Below are positions 26,036 to 34,750 of a stretch of DNA of 64,000 bases, one piece after another. A program made the translations under genes and the position numbers. Every line of letters begins with the position of its first letter. The stretch's first letter is position 1. This stretch comes from Paenibacillus oenotherae (GTDB lineage Bacteria > Bacillota > Bacilli > Paenibacillales > Paenibacillaceae): assembly GCF_019443105.1 (NCBI RefSeq), contig NZ_JAHZIJ010000001.1:434001-498000 (forward strand), written 5' to 3'. The notes below the pieces were generated by a model, which searched no databases, was not told the DNA's origin, and worked only from the letters and a program-made list of their open reading frames with translations.

Positions 26036-26533
26036 TTATTCCGGTTTGACCAGGAATAGAGGTTGTCCGAACTCAATAAGCTGTCCGTTCTCAACGAGAA
26101 TATCGACAATCTCGCCGCGAACTTCCGCTTCGAGCTCATTCATCAATTTCATCGCTTCCAATATGCATACAACGGACTTCTCATTAACACGATCACCAAC
26201 GCTGACAAATGGCGCAGCCTCAGGTGACGATGAGCGATAGAATGTGCCAACCATTGGAGACAGAATTTGATGCAGGTTGGCATTGACTGCTGCCGGCTGA
26301 GCTGCCTCTGGTGCAGCAGGTGCTGCCGCAAGCGCCGTCGGTGCTTGTTGTACAGGTGCGGGAACGCCTTGCGTATATGTAGGAACGAGCGACGCGGTTT
26401 GAACGTTCACCACTTCGGTTTTGCCTGGCTTGCGGATGAGCAGGCGGGCGCCTTCGTTTTCAATCTCGAGCTCATGAACAGACGTTTGATCCACTAGCTT
26501 GATCAATTCTTTAATCTCGCTTAGCTTGAACAT
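26036..26533 (-). CDS. accB: Acetyl-CoA carboxylase biotin carboxyl carrier protein
   Basis: Biotin-carrying subunit of acetyl-CoA carboxylase, the first step of fatty acid synthesis. N-terminal helix MFKLSEIKELIKLVDQ, an Ala/Pro/Gln-rich mobile linker (about residues 55-85), and a biotinyl domain with the modified lysine in CILEAMKLMNE. The ATG at 26533 has GGAGTG upstream and is chosen over a frame start 18 codons earlier. About 165 aa. Confidence 0.95.
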   Translation of the reverse strand: MFKLSEIKELIKLVDQTSVHELEIENEGARLLIRKPGKTEVVNVQTASLVPTYTQGVPAPVQQAPTALAAAPAAPEAAQPAAVNANLHQILSPMVGTFYRSSSPEAAPFVSVGDRVNEKSVVCILEAMKLMNELEAEVRGEIVDILVENGQLIEFGQPLFLVKPE

Positions 26534-26648
26534 GGTTTCACTCCTAAAAGCATACTTTTTTTGAATAGTTAACATCAGGATAAGCATCCGGCATACGTTT
26601 CCACCTTCTTATGCGGCAGAAATGCCAAAACTTGTACATAACATTCCT

Positions 26649-26657
26649 ATTATAGCA
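26649..26657 (-). promoter_or_regulatory. Extended -10 promoter upstream of accB
   Basis: TGCTATAAT on the minus strand is a perfect extended -10 (TGnTATAAT), about 115 bp upstream of the accB start. No good -35 is visible at 17 bp, which is tolerated with an extended -10. Confidence 0.5.
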
Positions 26658-26699
26658 CAAACACCGTCGAACACGAACCCATTTTTATAGCATCTTACG

Positions 26700-26778
26700 A
26701 AAAACAGCCCCACAGCCGCAATGACGGCTATGAGGCGCAAAGGCGGGCTGCGATAAGCACAGGCCTCGCTATGGGGCT
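26700..26778 (-). terminator. Terminator at the end of the spoIIIA operon
   Basis: The arms agccccacagc/gctatggggct lie on either side of a second, inner hairpin. On the minus strand a T5 run follows. The hairpin overlaps the stop codon of spoIIIAH and separates the sporulation operon from accBC. Confidence 0.55.
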
Positions 26779-27440
26779 ATGAATTGAACGGATACCTGAT
26801 CGGCTCCAACCTCCAGCTCCTTCATGACCATCATGACGATATTATCCGCCTGGCTTCTCTCAAGCTTCTCGCTCTCAACGACGACTTTATATTTATTGTT
26901 GTTCTCCTCGACTATAATTGCATTGCTGAATTGCTTCGTCAGCTCATCCTCAATGCCGGTTTTTTTGGAGCTCTTGTCCTCCAGCTGATTGATCTGCTCC
27001 GCCGCCTTGTTCGCTTCCTTCGCATCCTGCGATGCATCCGAGATAATGCTGTACAGCCGGTTGTTCTCCTCCGCGAATTTCTGGTCACGCTTGTATTGAA
27101 GCTCTTCAAAGATGCTGCCAGCTGTACCTGCCGCTGCCGCATCCAGCTTGCGCAGCACCTCCTGATCCGCCTTCTCCGCTTCCTTGTCCACAGCCGTCTC
27201 TGTTGCAGTACCCGCATCCGCCGCCTCTGTTACCTCTGTAACGGTAAGGCCATCGAGCTTGTCAGCATTGCCGGCCGCTGCCTCTGTCGCATCCATGCCG
27301 AGCTTCTCTTCCTGGCTTCCGCCATCTGTAAGCATATTATTGCCGGGATCCACATCTTCAGTAAACAGGTAGTATGCGGACAAAATAACCATCAAGCTCA
27401 ACATCGACACCAACCAGATCGTTTGCCGTTTCGTATTCAT
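26769..27440 (-). CDS. spoIIIAH: Stage III sporulation protein AH
   Basis: Mother-cell membrane protein that binds forespore SpoIIQ across the intermembrane space to form the feeding channel. One N-terminal membrane helix (about residues 9-27) precedes an acidic/Ala-rich linker, a helical stretch (EELQYKRDQKFAEENNRLYSIISD) and a C-terminal ring-building YscJ/FliF-like domain (NKYKVVVESEKLERSQADNIVMMV). 223 aa. It is the last gene of the operon, 33 bp after spoIIIAG. Confidence 0.93.
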   Translation of the reverse strand: MNTKRQTIWLVSMLSLMVILSAYYLFTEDVDPGNNMLTDGGSQEEKLGMDATEAAAGNADKLDGLTVTEVTEAADAGTATETAVDKEAEKADQEVLRKLDAAAAGTAGSIFEELQYKRDQKFAEENNRLYSIISDASQDAKEANKAAEQINQLEDKSSKKTGIEDELTKQFSNAIIVEENNNKYKVVVESEKLERSQADNIVMMVMKELEVGADQVSVQFIAP

Positions 27441-27473
27441 TCGTGAACAGCCTCCCTTTTCTCATTCCAATTG

Positions 27474-28109
27474 TTATGAATGCTTTCTTGGCACTACAGA
27501 TATCCGATTCACTGGAACGCTGATCCCTTTCTCTACAGCATCCATAATAAGCCGTCTGACTGTCCCGTTCTCTGCGCCTTTGGCAACAATAAGAACTCCC
27601 CTGATGCGCGGCTTGATTCGTTTGGTCACAATGGGAGTCTGATTGCCTGACGCTTCGTACATGACCACTTGCCCATCCTTCGATATGGATGTAATATGCC
27701 GTTTGCCGCCATTCTTGTCATTCTCGTCTGTTACCTGCTGCGTCTCCTTTTCGTTGCGCTGCACGACAATCTCCTCCGTCGAATCAATCGTAACCAGCAC
27801 ATCGACCGCTCCAACGCCAACGATTTTCTCCAAAATATCTTTCAGCTTCTCCTCAAGGGGGCCCTCAATCGCCTCAAAGGACTCTCCCTCACCAGAGCTT
27901 CCTCCGATGAAAGCCTCTTGCTCGGAGGCAACGGGCGGGGCCGTTTGCTGTGAAGGCTCGACGGTCTGGAAGGACAGGAAGGAATGAATGAGCATGAGCA
28001 GCGCTCCTAGACCGCCAACCAATAGCAATATGCGCATTGTTCTCACCCTCTTCGGACCTCCCGGCCCTCCGCCTACAACCGATTCGAGTCCTTCCAACCA
28101 TTTGGCCAC
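27474..28109 (-). CDS. spoIIIAG: Stage III sporulation protein AG
   Basis: Channel ring protein of the SpoIIIA-SpoIIQ complex, 211 aa. A single membrane helix (about residues 25-45) follows a glycine-rich N-terminus (VVGGGPGGPKRV). The C-terminal domain, beginning LEEKLKDILEKIVGVGAVDVLVTIDSTEE, is the ring-building motif, and the ending (VRRLIMDAVEKGISVPVNRISVV) is conserved. The start is a GTG with GAGGAG 8 bp upstream. Confidence 0.92.
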   Translation of the reverse strand: MAKWLEGLESVVGGGPGGPKRVRTMRILLLVGGLGALLMLIHSFLSFQTVEPSQQTAPPVASEQEAFIGGSSGEGESFEAIEGPLEEKLKDILEKIVGVGAVDVLVTIDSTEEIVVQRNEKETQQVTDENDKNGGKRHITSISKDGQVVMYEASGNQTPIVTKRIKPRIRGVLIVAKGAENGTVRRLIMDAVEKGISVPVNRISVVPRKHS

Positions 28110-28181
28110 CGTCGTCTCTCCTCTCCACCTGCTTGCAGGAGGTACTGTAAAAAAATACCTGTCTACTTCTGTCCGCCGACT

Positions 28182-28880
28182 CTATGCTCGGGTACGTATC
28201 AAGACCGATTCCGGCTCGACATCCCAGCCGTTCTGCAACACCTGCACAATTCTGTCCGCCAGCTCACCCTTGAGCAGAGTGGAATCTTCAGTCAGGGCGG
28301 CGCCAGTCCCCTCGTCATTGGCGATCCCATCCAGTTGCACAGCTACGGCAACAGGCTCTACCACCGCCACCACAGCTTCTTCCGACTGCTCGCGCCCTTC
28401 GGCCTGCCCATCCTCCGGTGCTGCGATGGTCACCGACACTTTGGCAATGACTGCTCCCCCCATACCTGCGGCATCCTCTCCAAGCTCAACGGCTACCTCC
28501 ATCACATGTGTGCCTGTCCGCCTCTGAATCTGCGATAACATGGCTTCTTCGAGCTTTCGCTCCGCCAATGCTGCCGCAGAAGCCTGCGCTTTGCGCCGCA
28601 TAGCCTCTGCATCGCGCTGGATATCCTGAAGTGTCGGCATATGCACTTCTCTTGCCGAGGGAGCATCGATCCAGCTTGCAAAGCTCCGGTCCAGCCGCGC
28701 ATTGAAATCTCCTCTTAGCAGGGATATTATCGGCGACAGAATGGTCAGCAGAATGATCAGGCTTGCCACCAGCCGCACATAACGCTGCATCGACCGGTTG
28801 GGCAGGAGCAGATCAATGAAGCTCGCAAGCAGGACGACCGCGATGATTCCTCTCAACCAATCGGCGAGCCATGCAAGCAT
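28182..28880 (-). CDS. spoIIIAF: Stage III sporulation protein AF
   Basis: Membrane protein of the SpoIIIA channel, 232 aa from the ATG at 28880, which has GGGAGGTGG upstream. The open frame extends 80 codons into spoIIIAE, but only the MLAWLADWLRGIIAVVLL start is family-like. Two N-terminal helices (about residues 6-25 and 36-55) precede a long helical segment (RDAEAMRRKAQASAAALAERKLEEAML) and a C-terminal domain with an Ala/Val/Glu-rich insertion. It starts 17 bp after spoIIIAE. Confidence 0.9.
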   Translation of the reverse strand: MLAWLADWLRGIIAVVLLASFIDLLLPNRSMQRYVRLVASLIILLTILSPIISLLRGDFNARLDRSFASWIDAPSAREVHMPTLQDIQRDAEAMRRKAQASAAALAERKLEEAMLSQIQRRTGTHVMEVAVELGEDAAGMGGAVIAKVSVTIAAPEDGQAEGREQSEEAVVAVVEPVAVAVQLDGIANDEGTGAALTEDSTLLKGELADRIVQVLQNGWDVEPESVLIRTRA

Positions 28881-28897
28881 CCTGCCACCTCCCGCAA

Positions 28898-30214
28898 CTA
28901 ACGAATCATGACCGTCGCATTCCCGGCTGTCAGAATAATCGTCACAGCGAGAAAGAACATAAGTCCAACAGCAGCCAGCGCCGCGAACACGTAGATCAGC
29001 GTCTTCCCGATCGTCTGCAGACATCCGACTATCGGACTGTCCCCTAGCGGCTGCATAATGGCGCCTGCCACGTTGTAGATCAGTGCCAGCGTCAAAATTT
29101 TGATCGCCGGGAAAGCGCATAAGAAGATCAGAATGATCACACCTGCAAGACCAATCGCGTTCTTGACAAGCAGTGAGGCGGACATTACCGTATCAGCCGC
29201 ATCAGAGAATGTCCGGCCGATAACCGGAACGAAATTGCCGGTAACGAATTTGGCCGTCCGCATCGTGATGCCGTCTGTAACCGATCCTGTCGCTCCCTGT
29301 ACGGATATAACGCCAAGAAAGATAGTGAGCATAACACCCATCAGCCCTACTCCGAGATTCCGCAATACATTTGCAAGCTGGGTTACTTTGAACTTGTCCG
29401 TAAGCGAACTGGCGATGAAGAGCACCGCCGAAAAGAACAGCAGCGGGAACACGAAAGTATGGATGACTGTACCTACAGCATGGATCATAAAAATAATCAA
29501 CGGATGCAGGACAGAAACCGTAACGACATTCCCCATCGTCGCGAGCAGCGTCAGCAGAAGCGGCACCATCGCCATCATGAACTGTATCATGCCGCTTATA
29601 GCATCCTTCGCATATCCGATCGCTACGTTAAAGCTGTTGACAGCGAGCACGAGCATCACCATATATGTGATGCTGTAAGCAACCTTGCTTACTGTATTGC
29701 GTTCAAATGCCGTCTGCAGCGTCTCAAGAATCATGCTGAATACAGTCAATATAACGATGGTGACGAGCAGCTTGCCGTTATAGAGCACCTCATGCAGCAC
29801 ATACCGGAGCAGGCCCCCGAGCACGGTGCTCAGCTTCAGTCCTTCGCCGCCCGGCATGATCATCTCCATGAAGCTCGGCACCCGGCCTTCGGGAAAAAAG
29901 CCCCCGTATTCCCTGGTCAGCCGCTCCCAGTATTTCTCCACCGCCTGCATGTCCATTCCCTTCAACTGCTCGTCAGCCAGCGATTGCGCTAATCTGGAGG
30001 ACTCACCCTCAGTAGAGGAAGTGGCTTTCCTAGTATCCATATCCGAATTTGCATTTGGATTCTCGCTTGGATGCGCAGTTGGATTCGCATGGACATCCTG
30101 ATCCGGATTGGCTGACAGAGCGGTTCCAGCAGCAGCAACCGCCCCCTGCAGACAGAGCATATAGGTGAGGAATATAAAGAGCACGACTGCAATTCTTAGC
30201 AATCGCAGCAGCAT
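28898..30214 (-). CDS. spoIIIAE: Stage III sporulation protein AE
   Basis: Polytopic membrane protein of the SpoIIIA channel, 438 aa. A cleavable-type signal (about residues 1-28) is followed by a low-complexity Asn/Pro/Asp stretch (NPDQDVHANPTAHPSENPNA) and a soluble segment. Then come about eight membrane helices from residue ~145 onward (LVTIVILTVFSMILETLQTAF and others). The final hydrophobic segments (YVFAALAAVGLMFFLAVTIILTAG) are conserved. It follows spoIIIAD by 6 bp. Confidence 0.94.
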   Translation of the reverse strand: MLLRLLRIAVVLFIFLTYMLCLQGAVAAAGTALSANPDQDVHANPTAHPSENPNANSDMDTRKATSSTEGESSRLAQSLADEQLKGMDMQAVEKYWERLTREYGGFFPEGRVPSFMEMIMPGGEGLKLSTVLGGLLRYVLHEVLYNGKLLVTIVILTVFSMILETLQTAFERNTVSKVAYSITYMVMLVLAVNSFNVAIGYAKDAISGMIQFMMAMVPLLLTLLATMGNVVTVSVLHPLIIFMIHAVGTVIHTFVFPLLFFSAVLFIASSLTDKFKVTQLANVLRNLGVGLMGVMLTIFLGVISVQGATGSVTDGITMRTAKFVTGNFVPVIGRTFSDAADTVMSASLLVKNAIGLAGVIILIFLCAFPAIKILTLALIYNVAGAIMQPLGDSPIVGCLQTIGKTLIYVFAALAAVGLMFFLAVTIILTAGNATVMIR

Positions 30215-30220
30215 AACACT

Positions 30221-30616
30221 TCACCCTCCTGCAGGCAGCAAGCCGAGCACAGTCTCAACGATGACACTGATGATGGGAACCGCCATAACGAGGATCAGCA
30301 CCTTTCCGGCAAATTCGATTTTGGATGCAATGCTCTCCTGCCCTGCGTCTCGTACGATCTGTGCGCCAAACTCTGCAATATAAGCGATACCGATTATTTT
30401 TAGAATGGTCTTGAGATAGATCGTGGGGATGCCGGAGCGATCCGCAAGTCCCTCCAGAACGGTTATTACCGCTTCAATCTTGCCGATCATAAACAGGAAG
30501 ATGAAGAGTCCGGTAAATGCAGCCAGCAAAAAGGCGAACATCGGCTTTTGCTCCCGGATAACCAGGATCAGAACCGTTGCCATTAGCCCAAGGCCGACGA
30601 TCTGGATCATTTCCAT
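30221..30616 (-). CDS. spoIIIAD: Stage III sporulation protein AD
   Basis: 131-aa membrane protein with about four helices, related to SpoIIIAC. MEMIQIVGLGLMATVLILVIREQKPMFA and the central IGIAYIAEFGAQIVRDAGQESIASKIEFAGKVLIL are the family core. It acts in the mother-cell side of the channel. A GTGAGGAT ribosome site precedes the ATG. It lies 33 bp after spoIIIAC. Confidence 0.94.
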   Translation of the reverse strand: MEMIQIVGLGLMATVLILVIREQKPMFAFLLAAFTGLFIFLFMIGKIEAVITVLEGLADRSGIPTIYLKTILKIIGIAYIAEFGAQIVRDAGQESIASKIEFAGKVLILVMAVPIISVIVETVLGLLPAGG

Positions 30617-30649
30617 GCTATCCTCACCCGCCCTGCAGCCCCGATCCTG

Positions 30650-30856
30650 TTATTGAAACAGGAAGATCGTCTTGATTTCTTGGAACAAATCATTCAGCAA
30701 TCTCACAACCATGAACAGGACAACGACAAAGCCGATCAGTGTCACCCAATGCGCCATATCTTCCTTGCCCATTTGCTTCAAGACGGTATGGATCATGGCA
30801 ACAATGATGCCGATGCCTGCAATTTGGAATATGGCGCTAACATCAAGATTATTCAT
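30650..30856 (-). CDS. spoIIIAC: Stage III sporulation protein AC
   Basis: 68 aa, two membrane helices (IAGIGIIVAMIHTVLKQMG and WVTLIGFVVVLFMVVRLLNDL), full-length SpoIIIAC. It is a small channel subunit akin to export-apparatus proteins. It starts 15 bp after spoIIIAB with a GGGGTG ribosome site. Confidence 0.94.
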   Translation of the reverse strand: MNNLDVSAIFQIAGIGIIVAMIHTVLKQMGKEDMAHWVTLIGFVVVLFMVVRLLNDLFQEIKTIFLFQ

Positions 30857-30871
30857 ACATTCGGCACCCCA

Positions 30872-31390
30872 CTAAACGATCAAAATGACGACAAGCGCCG
30901 CGATGAGGACGCCGAGGCTCTTCCACATCTTCTCATAGCGGGCTTGATCATCCCGCGCCGTCTCTTCTTCCGCTTTCAGCTGCCCCATCGCAAGCTTGAG
31001 ATGCTTGATTTGATCGTCACGGTCGCTTATGCCAAGAGCCGAACCCAGCCTGATCAAAGCCCCCTGCTCAGCCGCCTTCATCGCTGTTCCCGGCCAATGC
31101 GCGGCGACTGAGCATTCCCAGCATTCGCGGAAGGTAAGCCCGTCCGCTTCATCCAGACGATTCTTCACTTCCCTTAACAGAGAGCTGACCGGTTCAGGCA
31201 GGTGTGCCGATGAGCGGGCGAGCGCTTCCGGCAGCGGCGTATAACCGTAGCCAATCTCTGTCTCAAGACGCTGCAGCGCTTGTATCAGCTGACGGATCTG
31301 ACGCGGCCTTGCCGCAAAGCGGGCAGCCTGCTGGAAACCGATCATCGTGCCTGCAAAGAGAATGAGCACCGCGCCGATCAGCTTAAGCAT
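30872..31390 (-). CDS. spoIIIAB: Stage III sporulation protein AB
   Basis: About 172 aa. An N-terminal helix (MLKLIGAVLILFAGTMIGFQQA), a helical soluble domain (RPRQIRQLIQALQRLETEIGYG) resembling type II secretion GspF folds, and a C-terminal membrane helix (LGVLIAALVVILIV). The ATG at 31390 is chosen because AGGAGG is 8 bp upstream; an ATG two codons earlier is too close. It overlaps the spoIIIAA stop by 8 bp. Confidence 0.93.
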   Translation of the reverse strand: MLKLIGAVLILFAGTMIGFQQAARFAARPRQIRQLIQALQRLETEIGYGYTPLPEALARSSAHLPEPVSSLLREVKNRLDEADGLTFRECWECSVAAHWPGTAMKAAEQGALIRLGSALGISDRDDQIKHLKLAMGQLKAEEETARDDQARYEKMWKSLGVLIAALVVILIV

Positions 31391-32396
31391 GCGCATCCCC
31401 TCCTGGGCGCCGTGTCGGCTCCCTCGCCGCCGGTGCTCGCCCGGCCGCTGCTGCTGCCGGAATTACCCGGCTCGACATTCCCGCTGCGGTGCGCCCCAGC
31501 TCGACGCACACTGCAAATGCATCGGCCTCAAGCAGCCGCCGCAGCACCGGACGGCCACGGGCATCGTCCAGATCGCGGGCATGGGCAGTTGCAATCACGG
31601 CTATCCCTGCATGACTCGCATCAAGAATGGCATCCGCGTCCTCCTCACGGCCGATCTCATCAACAATCAGCACCTCTGGCGACATCGAACGGATCATCAT
31701 CATCATCCCTTCCGCTTTCGGACAAGCATCCATCACATCCGTCCGCGGGCCGACATTGAAGCTCGGCACACCACGTATGCAAGCGGCTATCTCGGAGCGT
31801 TCATCCACTATGCCGACTTTTCTCCCCTGCCAGCCTGCTGCCGCACGATGCCCCCACTCCCCGCTGCTCACCGCCCTTGCCAGATCACGCACCAGCGTAG
31901 TCTTGCCCTGCTGTGGAGGAGCAATAATTAAAGCAGGCAGCACAGTTTGTCGGCTCAAGTCCAGCAGCTTGGGCAGCACCGTATTCGCCGCGCCCACGAC
32001 CTCGCGGGCTATCCGCACATTGAATGCCGCAACATCACGAATTCCTCTGACACCGCCGTCTTCAAGAACCGTCCGTCCGGCAATGCCGATCCGATGGCCG
32101 CCAGAAGCTGTAATGTACCCCCGCCGCAGCTCTTCTTCCATCGCATAAAGCGAATGGTTCGTAACCCGCTCCAGCAATTTGCGGCAGATCGGAGCAGCAG
32201 GCTTGTACGCATCGGCTGGCTCGGTCAGAAGCGCGCCATTCTCAGCAATAAACCGAAACCCGTCGCCAAATCCAACCTCCAGCGGCCGTCCTTCGCGAAT
32301 CCGTATTTCCTCCAGCCTGTCTCTTACTGTGCGGGGCATCTGCTGCAGAATGAGATGAAGCTCGGCTGGCAGCAGGTGCATTACGCGCTCTAGCAT
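31383..32396 (-). CDS. spoIIIAA: Stage III sporulation protein AA, secretion-type ATPase
   Basis: Mother-cell ATPase powering the SpoIIIA channel, 337 aa. The nucleotide-binding P-loop is IIAPPQQGKTTLVRDLARAV, and VLIVDEIGREEDADAI is the Walker B region. RGYITASGGHRIGIAG is a conserved N-domain motif. The last ~35 residues are rich in Ala, Arg and Pro (AAAAAGRAPAAREP), longer than in B. subtilis and probably disordered. The start has AGGAGG 10 bp upstream. First gene of the eight-gene operon. Confidence 0.95.
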   Translation of the reverse strand: MLERVMHLLPAELHLILQQMPRTVRDRLEEIRIREGRPLEVGFGDGFRFIAENGALLTEPADAYKPAAPICRKLLERVTNHSLYAMEEELRRGYITASGGHRIGIAGRTVLEDGGVRGIRDVAAFNVRIAREVVGAANTVLPKLLDLSRQTVLPALIIAPPQQGKTTLVRDLARAVSSGEWGHRAAAGWQGRKVGIVDERSEIAACIRGVPSFNVGPRTDVMDACPKAEGMMMMIRSMSPEVLIVDEIGREEDADAILDASHAGIAVIATAHARDLDDARGRPVLRRLLEADAFAVCVELGRTAAGMSSRVIPAAAAAGRAPAAREPTRRPGGDAHA

Positions 32397-32473
32397 GCGG
32401 CATTCCTCCTGGAACTGCTTGTTGAAGCTGATTTCGTAGTTTCATAGAACAGGTTTGTCCATCGTTGCTTCCA

Positions 32474-32502
32474 AGTTTATTCCGTTCATGCTGCAATTAT
32501 GA
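32474..32502 (-). promoter_or_regulatory. Possible sigma-E promoter of spoIIIAA
   Basis: On the minus strand TCATAAT and AATAAACT are separated by exactly 14 bp, resembling the sigma-E pattern (-35 KMATATT, -10 CATACANT). It lies about 78 bp upstream of spoIIIAA, which is sigma-E controlled in B. subtilis. The -10 half departs from consensus in two or three positions, so this is tentative. Confidence 0.35.
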
Positions 32503-32534
32503 CAAGCCCTTTCGTTTCTCGCAGTCTTTGAAGA

Positions 32535-32801
32535 CTACTTTTTTAATATGCCTATTAGAAGACACGCAACTCCGGCTACAACCCACAGAAATTTGCCAGG
32601 GGACAGCTTGTCCGACAGCCCTACAAGACCGATTGTCGTTGTTGTAATAAGTACAAGCGGCCCTACGAGCGCTAAAGCTGAGTTAACCGCGAGCGCTTTG
32701 TCAATCTGGTTCAACCTGAGCATTATAAGCGCCGCGCATATTTCTACCGTACCTGACAGCAGACGCAAGGAAGCCATCGTCATCACGATTTTGTTAAGCA
32801 T
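32535..32801 (-). CDS. yqhV: YqhV family small membrane protein
   Basis: 88-aa hydrophobic protein with three predicted helices (SLRLLSGTVEICAALIMLRL, ALALVGPLVLITTTTIGLVG, FLWVVAGVACLLIGIL). It matches YqhV (DUF2619), the gene immediately upstream of spoIIIAA in B. subtilis; function unknown. The ATG at 32801 has GAGGAG upstream. It is divergent from comA. Confidence 0.85.
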   Translation of the reverse strand: MLNKIVMTMASLRLLSGTVEICAALIMLRLNQIDKALAVNSALALVGPLVLITTTTIGLVGLSDKLSPGKFLWVVAGVACLLIGILKK

Positions 32802-32996
32802 CACTCACTCCTCCTCAATAAATTGGCTTAACGGTTATAGTACAGCCTATGCGGACTTGTCTATCATTCAGACCGACAAATAAACTTATGCAGCCAAGCT
32901 TAATTGGGCACACGCCCTTGCCGAAATGCATATATTGCACTCGAATGTCAAAGTGATTCTTCACGATAACGTGTGAACAAGCGAGGAGATTAAATC

Positions 32997-33857
32997 ATGA
33001 GAGCCATATCCCGTACAGCTTGGCCGGAGTTGCTGCAAGATCCCAGTGGATTGCGAGAAAAGCTATGTCGTACCGGGGATACAGCCGTCTCCCTGAACAG
33101 GCATGCCGGCCGCGGACAGACAATGGTGATCGACAAAGGCCTCGGCATGCATGCCTTCACAGATTTGCTCGAGACCGCAGGCCATTATATGGATTGCTTG
33201 AAGCTTGGCTTCGGCACCGCTCCCCTCTATCCGTCTGAGCTTCTGCACAATAAGCTGCAATTCGCCAAACGAAGCGGAATTATTGTGATGCCAGGCGGCA
33301 CGCTGCTGGAGGCTGCGATTCAGCAGAACGTCGTTCCTGCTTTCTTCGAAACGATCTGCCGTCTGGGCTTTAGCGGGATCGAGGTTTCGGACGGAACGAT
33401 CGAGCTGCCGCGCATACAGCGAACCGAGCTTATCCGTGAAGGTGTGAGACATGGACTGCGCGTCGTGTCCGAATATGGCAAGAAGCTGTCCGGCTCCATG
33501 ATCGAAGCGGATGAGCTTGCATTCACAGCAGAAGAGGATTGGAAGGCGGGCTCCGAGCTTGTAACAATCGAAGCCAGGGAGTCAGGCACCGGTGTCGGGT
33601 TGTTCGACGAAGACGGCGAGTGCCGGGAGGATGTGCTGGAGGCGATATGCCGCGTCATACCGGATACGCGCCGGATTATGTGGGAAGCGCCGCTGAAGCA
33701 TCAGCAGGTCCTGCTGCTTGATACATTCGGAGCCAATGTTCATCTCGGCAATATCCCTCCGTCAGATGCATTGACACTTGAGACGATGCGCCGCGGCCTA
33801 AGGTCTGATACCTTCCATCTGGCCAGGAACATAGAAGCTCTTCATTACATGATCTAA
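32997..33857 (+). CDS. Phosphosulfolactate synthase (ComA/YitD family)
   Basis: Adds sulfite to phosphoenolpyruvate to give 2-phospho-3-sulfolactate. The 286-aa protein has the family TIM-barrel segments DKGLGMHAFTDLLE, LKLGFGTAPLYP, GFSGIEVSDGTIELP, VVSEYGKKLSGS and IMWEAPLKHQQVLLLDTFG. A longer than usual N-terminus (about 35 residues) precedes the barrel. The ATG at 32997 has GAGGAG upstream. It is followed by a ComB-type phosphatase gene, so the pair would make 3-sulfolactate, a major sulfur compound of B. subtilis spores. Coenzyme M synthesis as in archaea is unlikely without the later genes. Confidence 0.88.
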   Translation: MRAISRTAWPELLQDPSGLREKLCRTGDTAVSLNRHAGRGQTMVIDKGLGMHAFTDLLETAGHYMDCLKLGFGTAPLYPSELLHNKLQFAKRSGIIVMPGGTLLEAAIQQNVVPAFFETICRLGFSGIEVSDGTIELPRIQRTELIREGVRHGLRVVSEYGKKLSGSMIEADELAFTAEEDWKAGSELVTIEARESGTGVGLFDEDGECREDVLEAICRVIPDTRRIMWEAPLKHQQVLLLDTFGANVHLGNIPPSDALTLETMRRGLRSDTFHLARNIEALHYMI

Positions 33858-33935
33858 CAGGCTTGACAACGGGACTGCTGCACATCACTGCTGTTCTCGT
33901 GCAAGAGTGACCAATGGAAGGCGGATCAATAAACG

Positions 33936-34646
33936 ATGCATATTGAGGTTATTTCAAGCGTCAACGAAGCGCGGGCAGACCGGTTTACCCATCGGACAGC
34001 GATCGTGATTGATGTGCTCAGGGCGACCAGCACGATGATAACCGCATTGCAAGCAGGGGCAGTCAGCATCTACCCTGTTGAGACAGTGCTCGAAGCGCGC
34101 ACGCTGCAGAGGCAAGGCTACATGCTGGCAGGCGAACGCTTCTGCCGTAAAATACCGGGGTTCGAGCTCGGCAACTCGCCCAATGATTTCACACCGGAAG
34201 TGGTACAAGGCCGCCGAATCGTACTGACGACAACGAATGGCACACGTGCGGTCCATAAAGCGATGCGGGCGGACTTTGTCCTGTCGGCTGCTCTGCTCAA
34301 CGCTACCGCATGCGCAAAGGCCGCGATTGAATTGCGGCGGGATGTCGTCCTGCTCTGCGCTGGCTGCCATGATGATTTCGCCCTTGAGGATGGACTATGC
34401 GCAGGGCTTATTATTGATCGCCTGAAGGCTCTGTCCTCTTCCTCCGTTGGGATAGACGACTTCGGCACAGCGATGCTGGGCCTGTACCACAGCTCGAAGG
34501 AGTGTGTGGCAGAGAGACTTACGGCAAGCTCTTCGGGCAAGCGGCTGATCAAAATGGGATTCGGGCGGGATATTGAAAGCTGCGCTCAATTGGATACGAG
34601 CGGCATCGTCCCCAAACTGCAGGGGGATATGATTATTGTAGGCTGA
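33936..34646 (+). CDS. 2-phosphosulfolactate phosphatase (ComB family)
   Basis: Mg-dependent phosphatase turning phosphosulfolactate into 3-sulfolactate, 236 aa. Characteristic segments are AIVIDVLRATSTMITAL, LAGERFCRKIPGFELGNSPNDF, IVLTTTNGTRAVHKA, VVLLCAGCHDDFALEDGLCAG and a final GIVPKLQGDMIIVG. It starts 78 bp after the synthase gene with GGAAGGCGG upstream. The adjacent order synthase-phosphatase matches B. subtilis yitD/yitC. Confidence 0.9.
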   Translation: MHIEVISSVNEARADRFTHRTAIVIDVLRATSTMITALQAGAVSIYPVETVLEARTLQRQGYMLAGERFCRKIPGFELGNSPNDFTPEVVQGRRIVLTTTNGTRAVHKAMRADFVLSAALLNATACAKAAIELRRDVVLLCAGCHDDFALEDGLCAGLIIDRLKALSSSSVGIDDFGTAMLGLYHSSKECVAERLTASSSGKRLIKMGFGRDIESCAQLDTSGIVPKLQGDMIIVG

Positions 34647-34750
34647 TGAGGAGCGGGGGCATATCGGCGAGGCTTGTTCCATACAATGGACAGTAGACGC
34701 CCATCCGTGCGGGATGGGATGATGCTAATGAGTTGAAGGAGCATGGGGGC

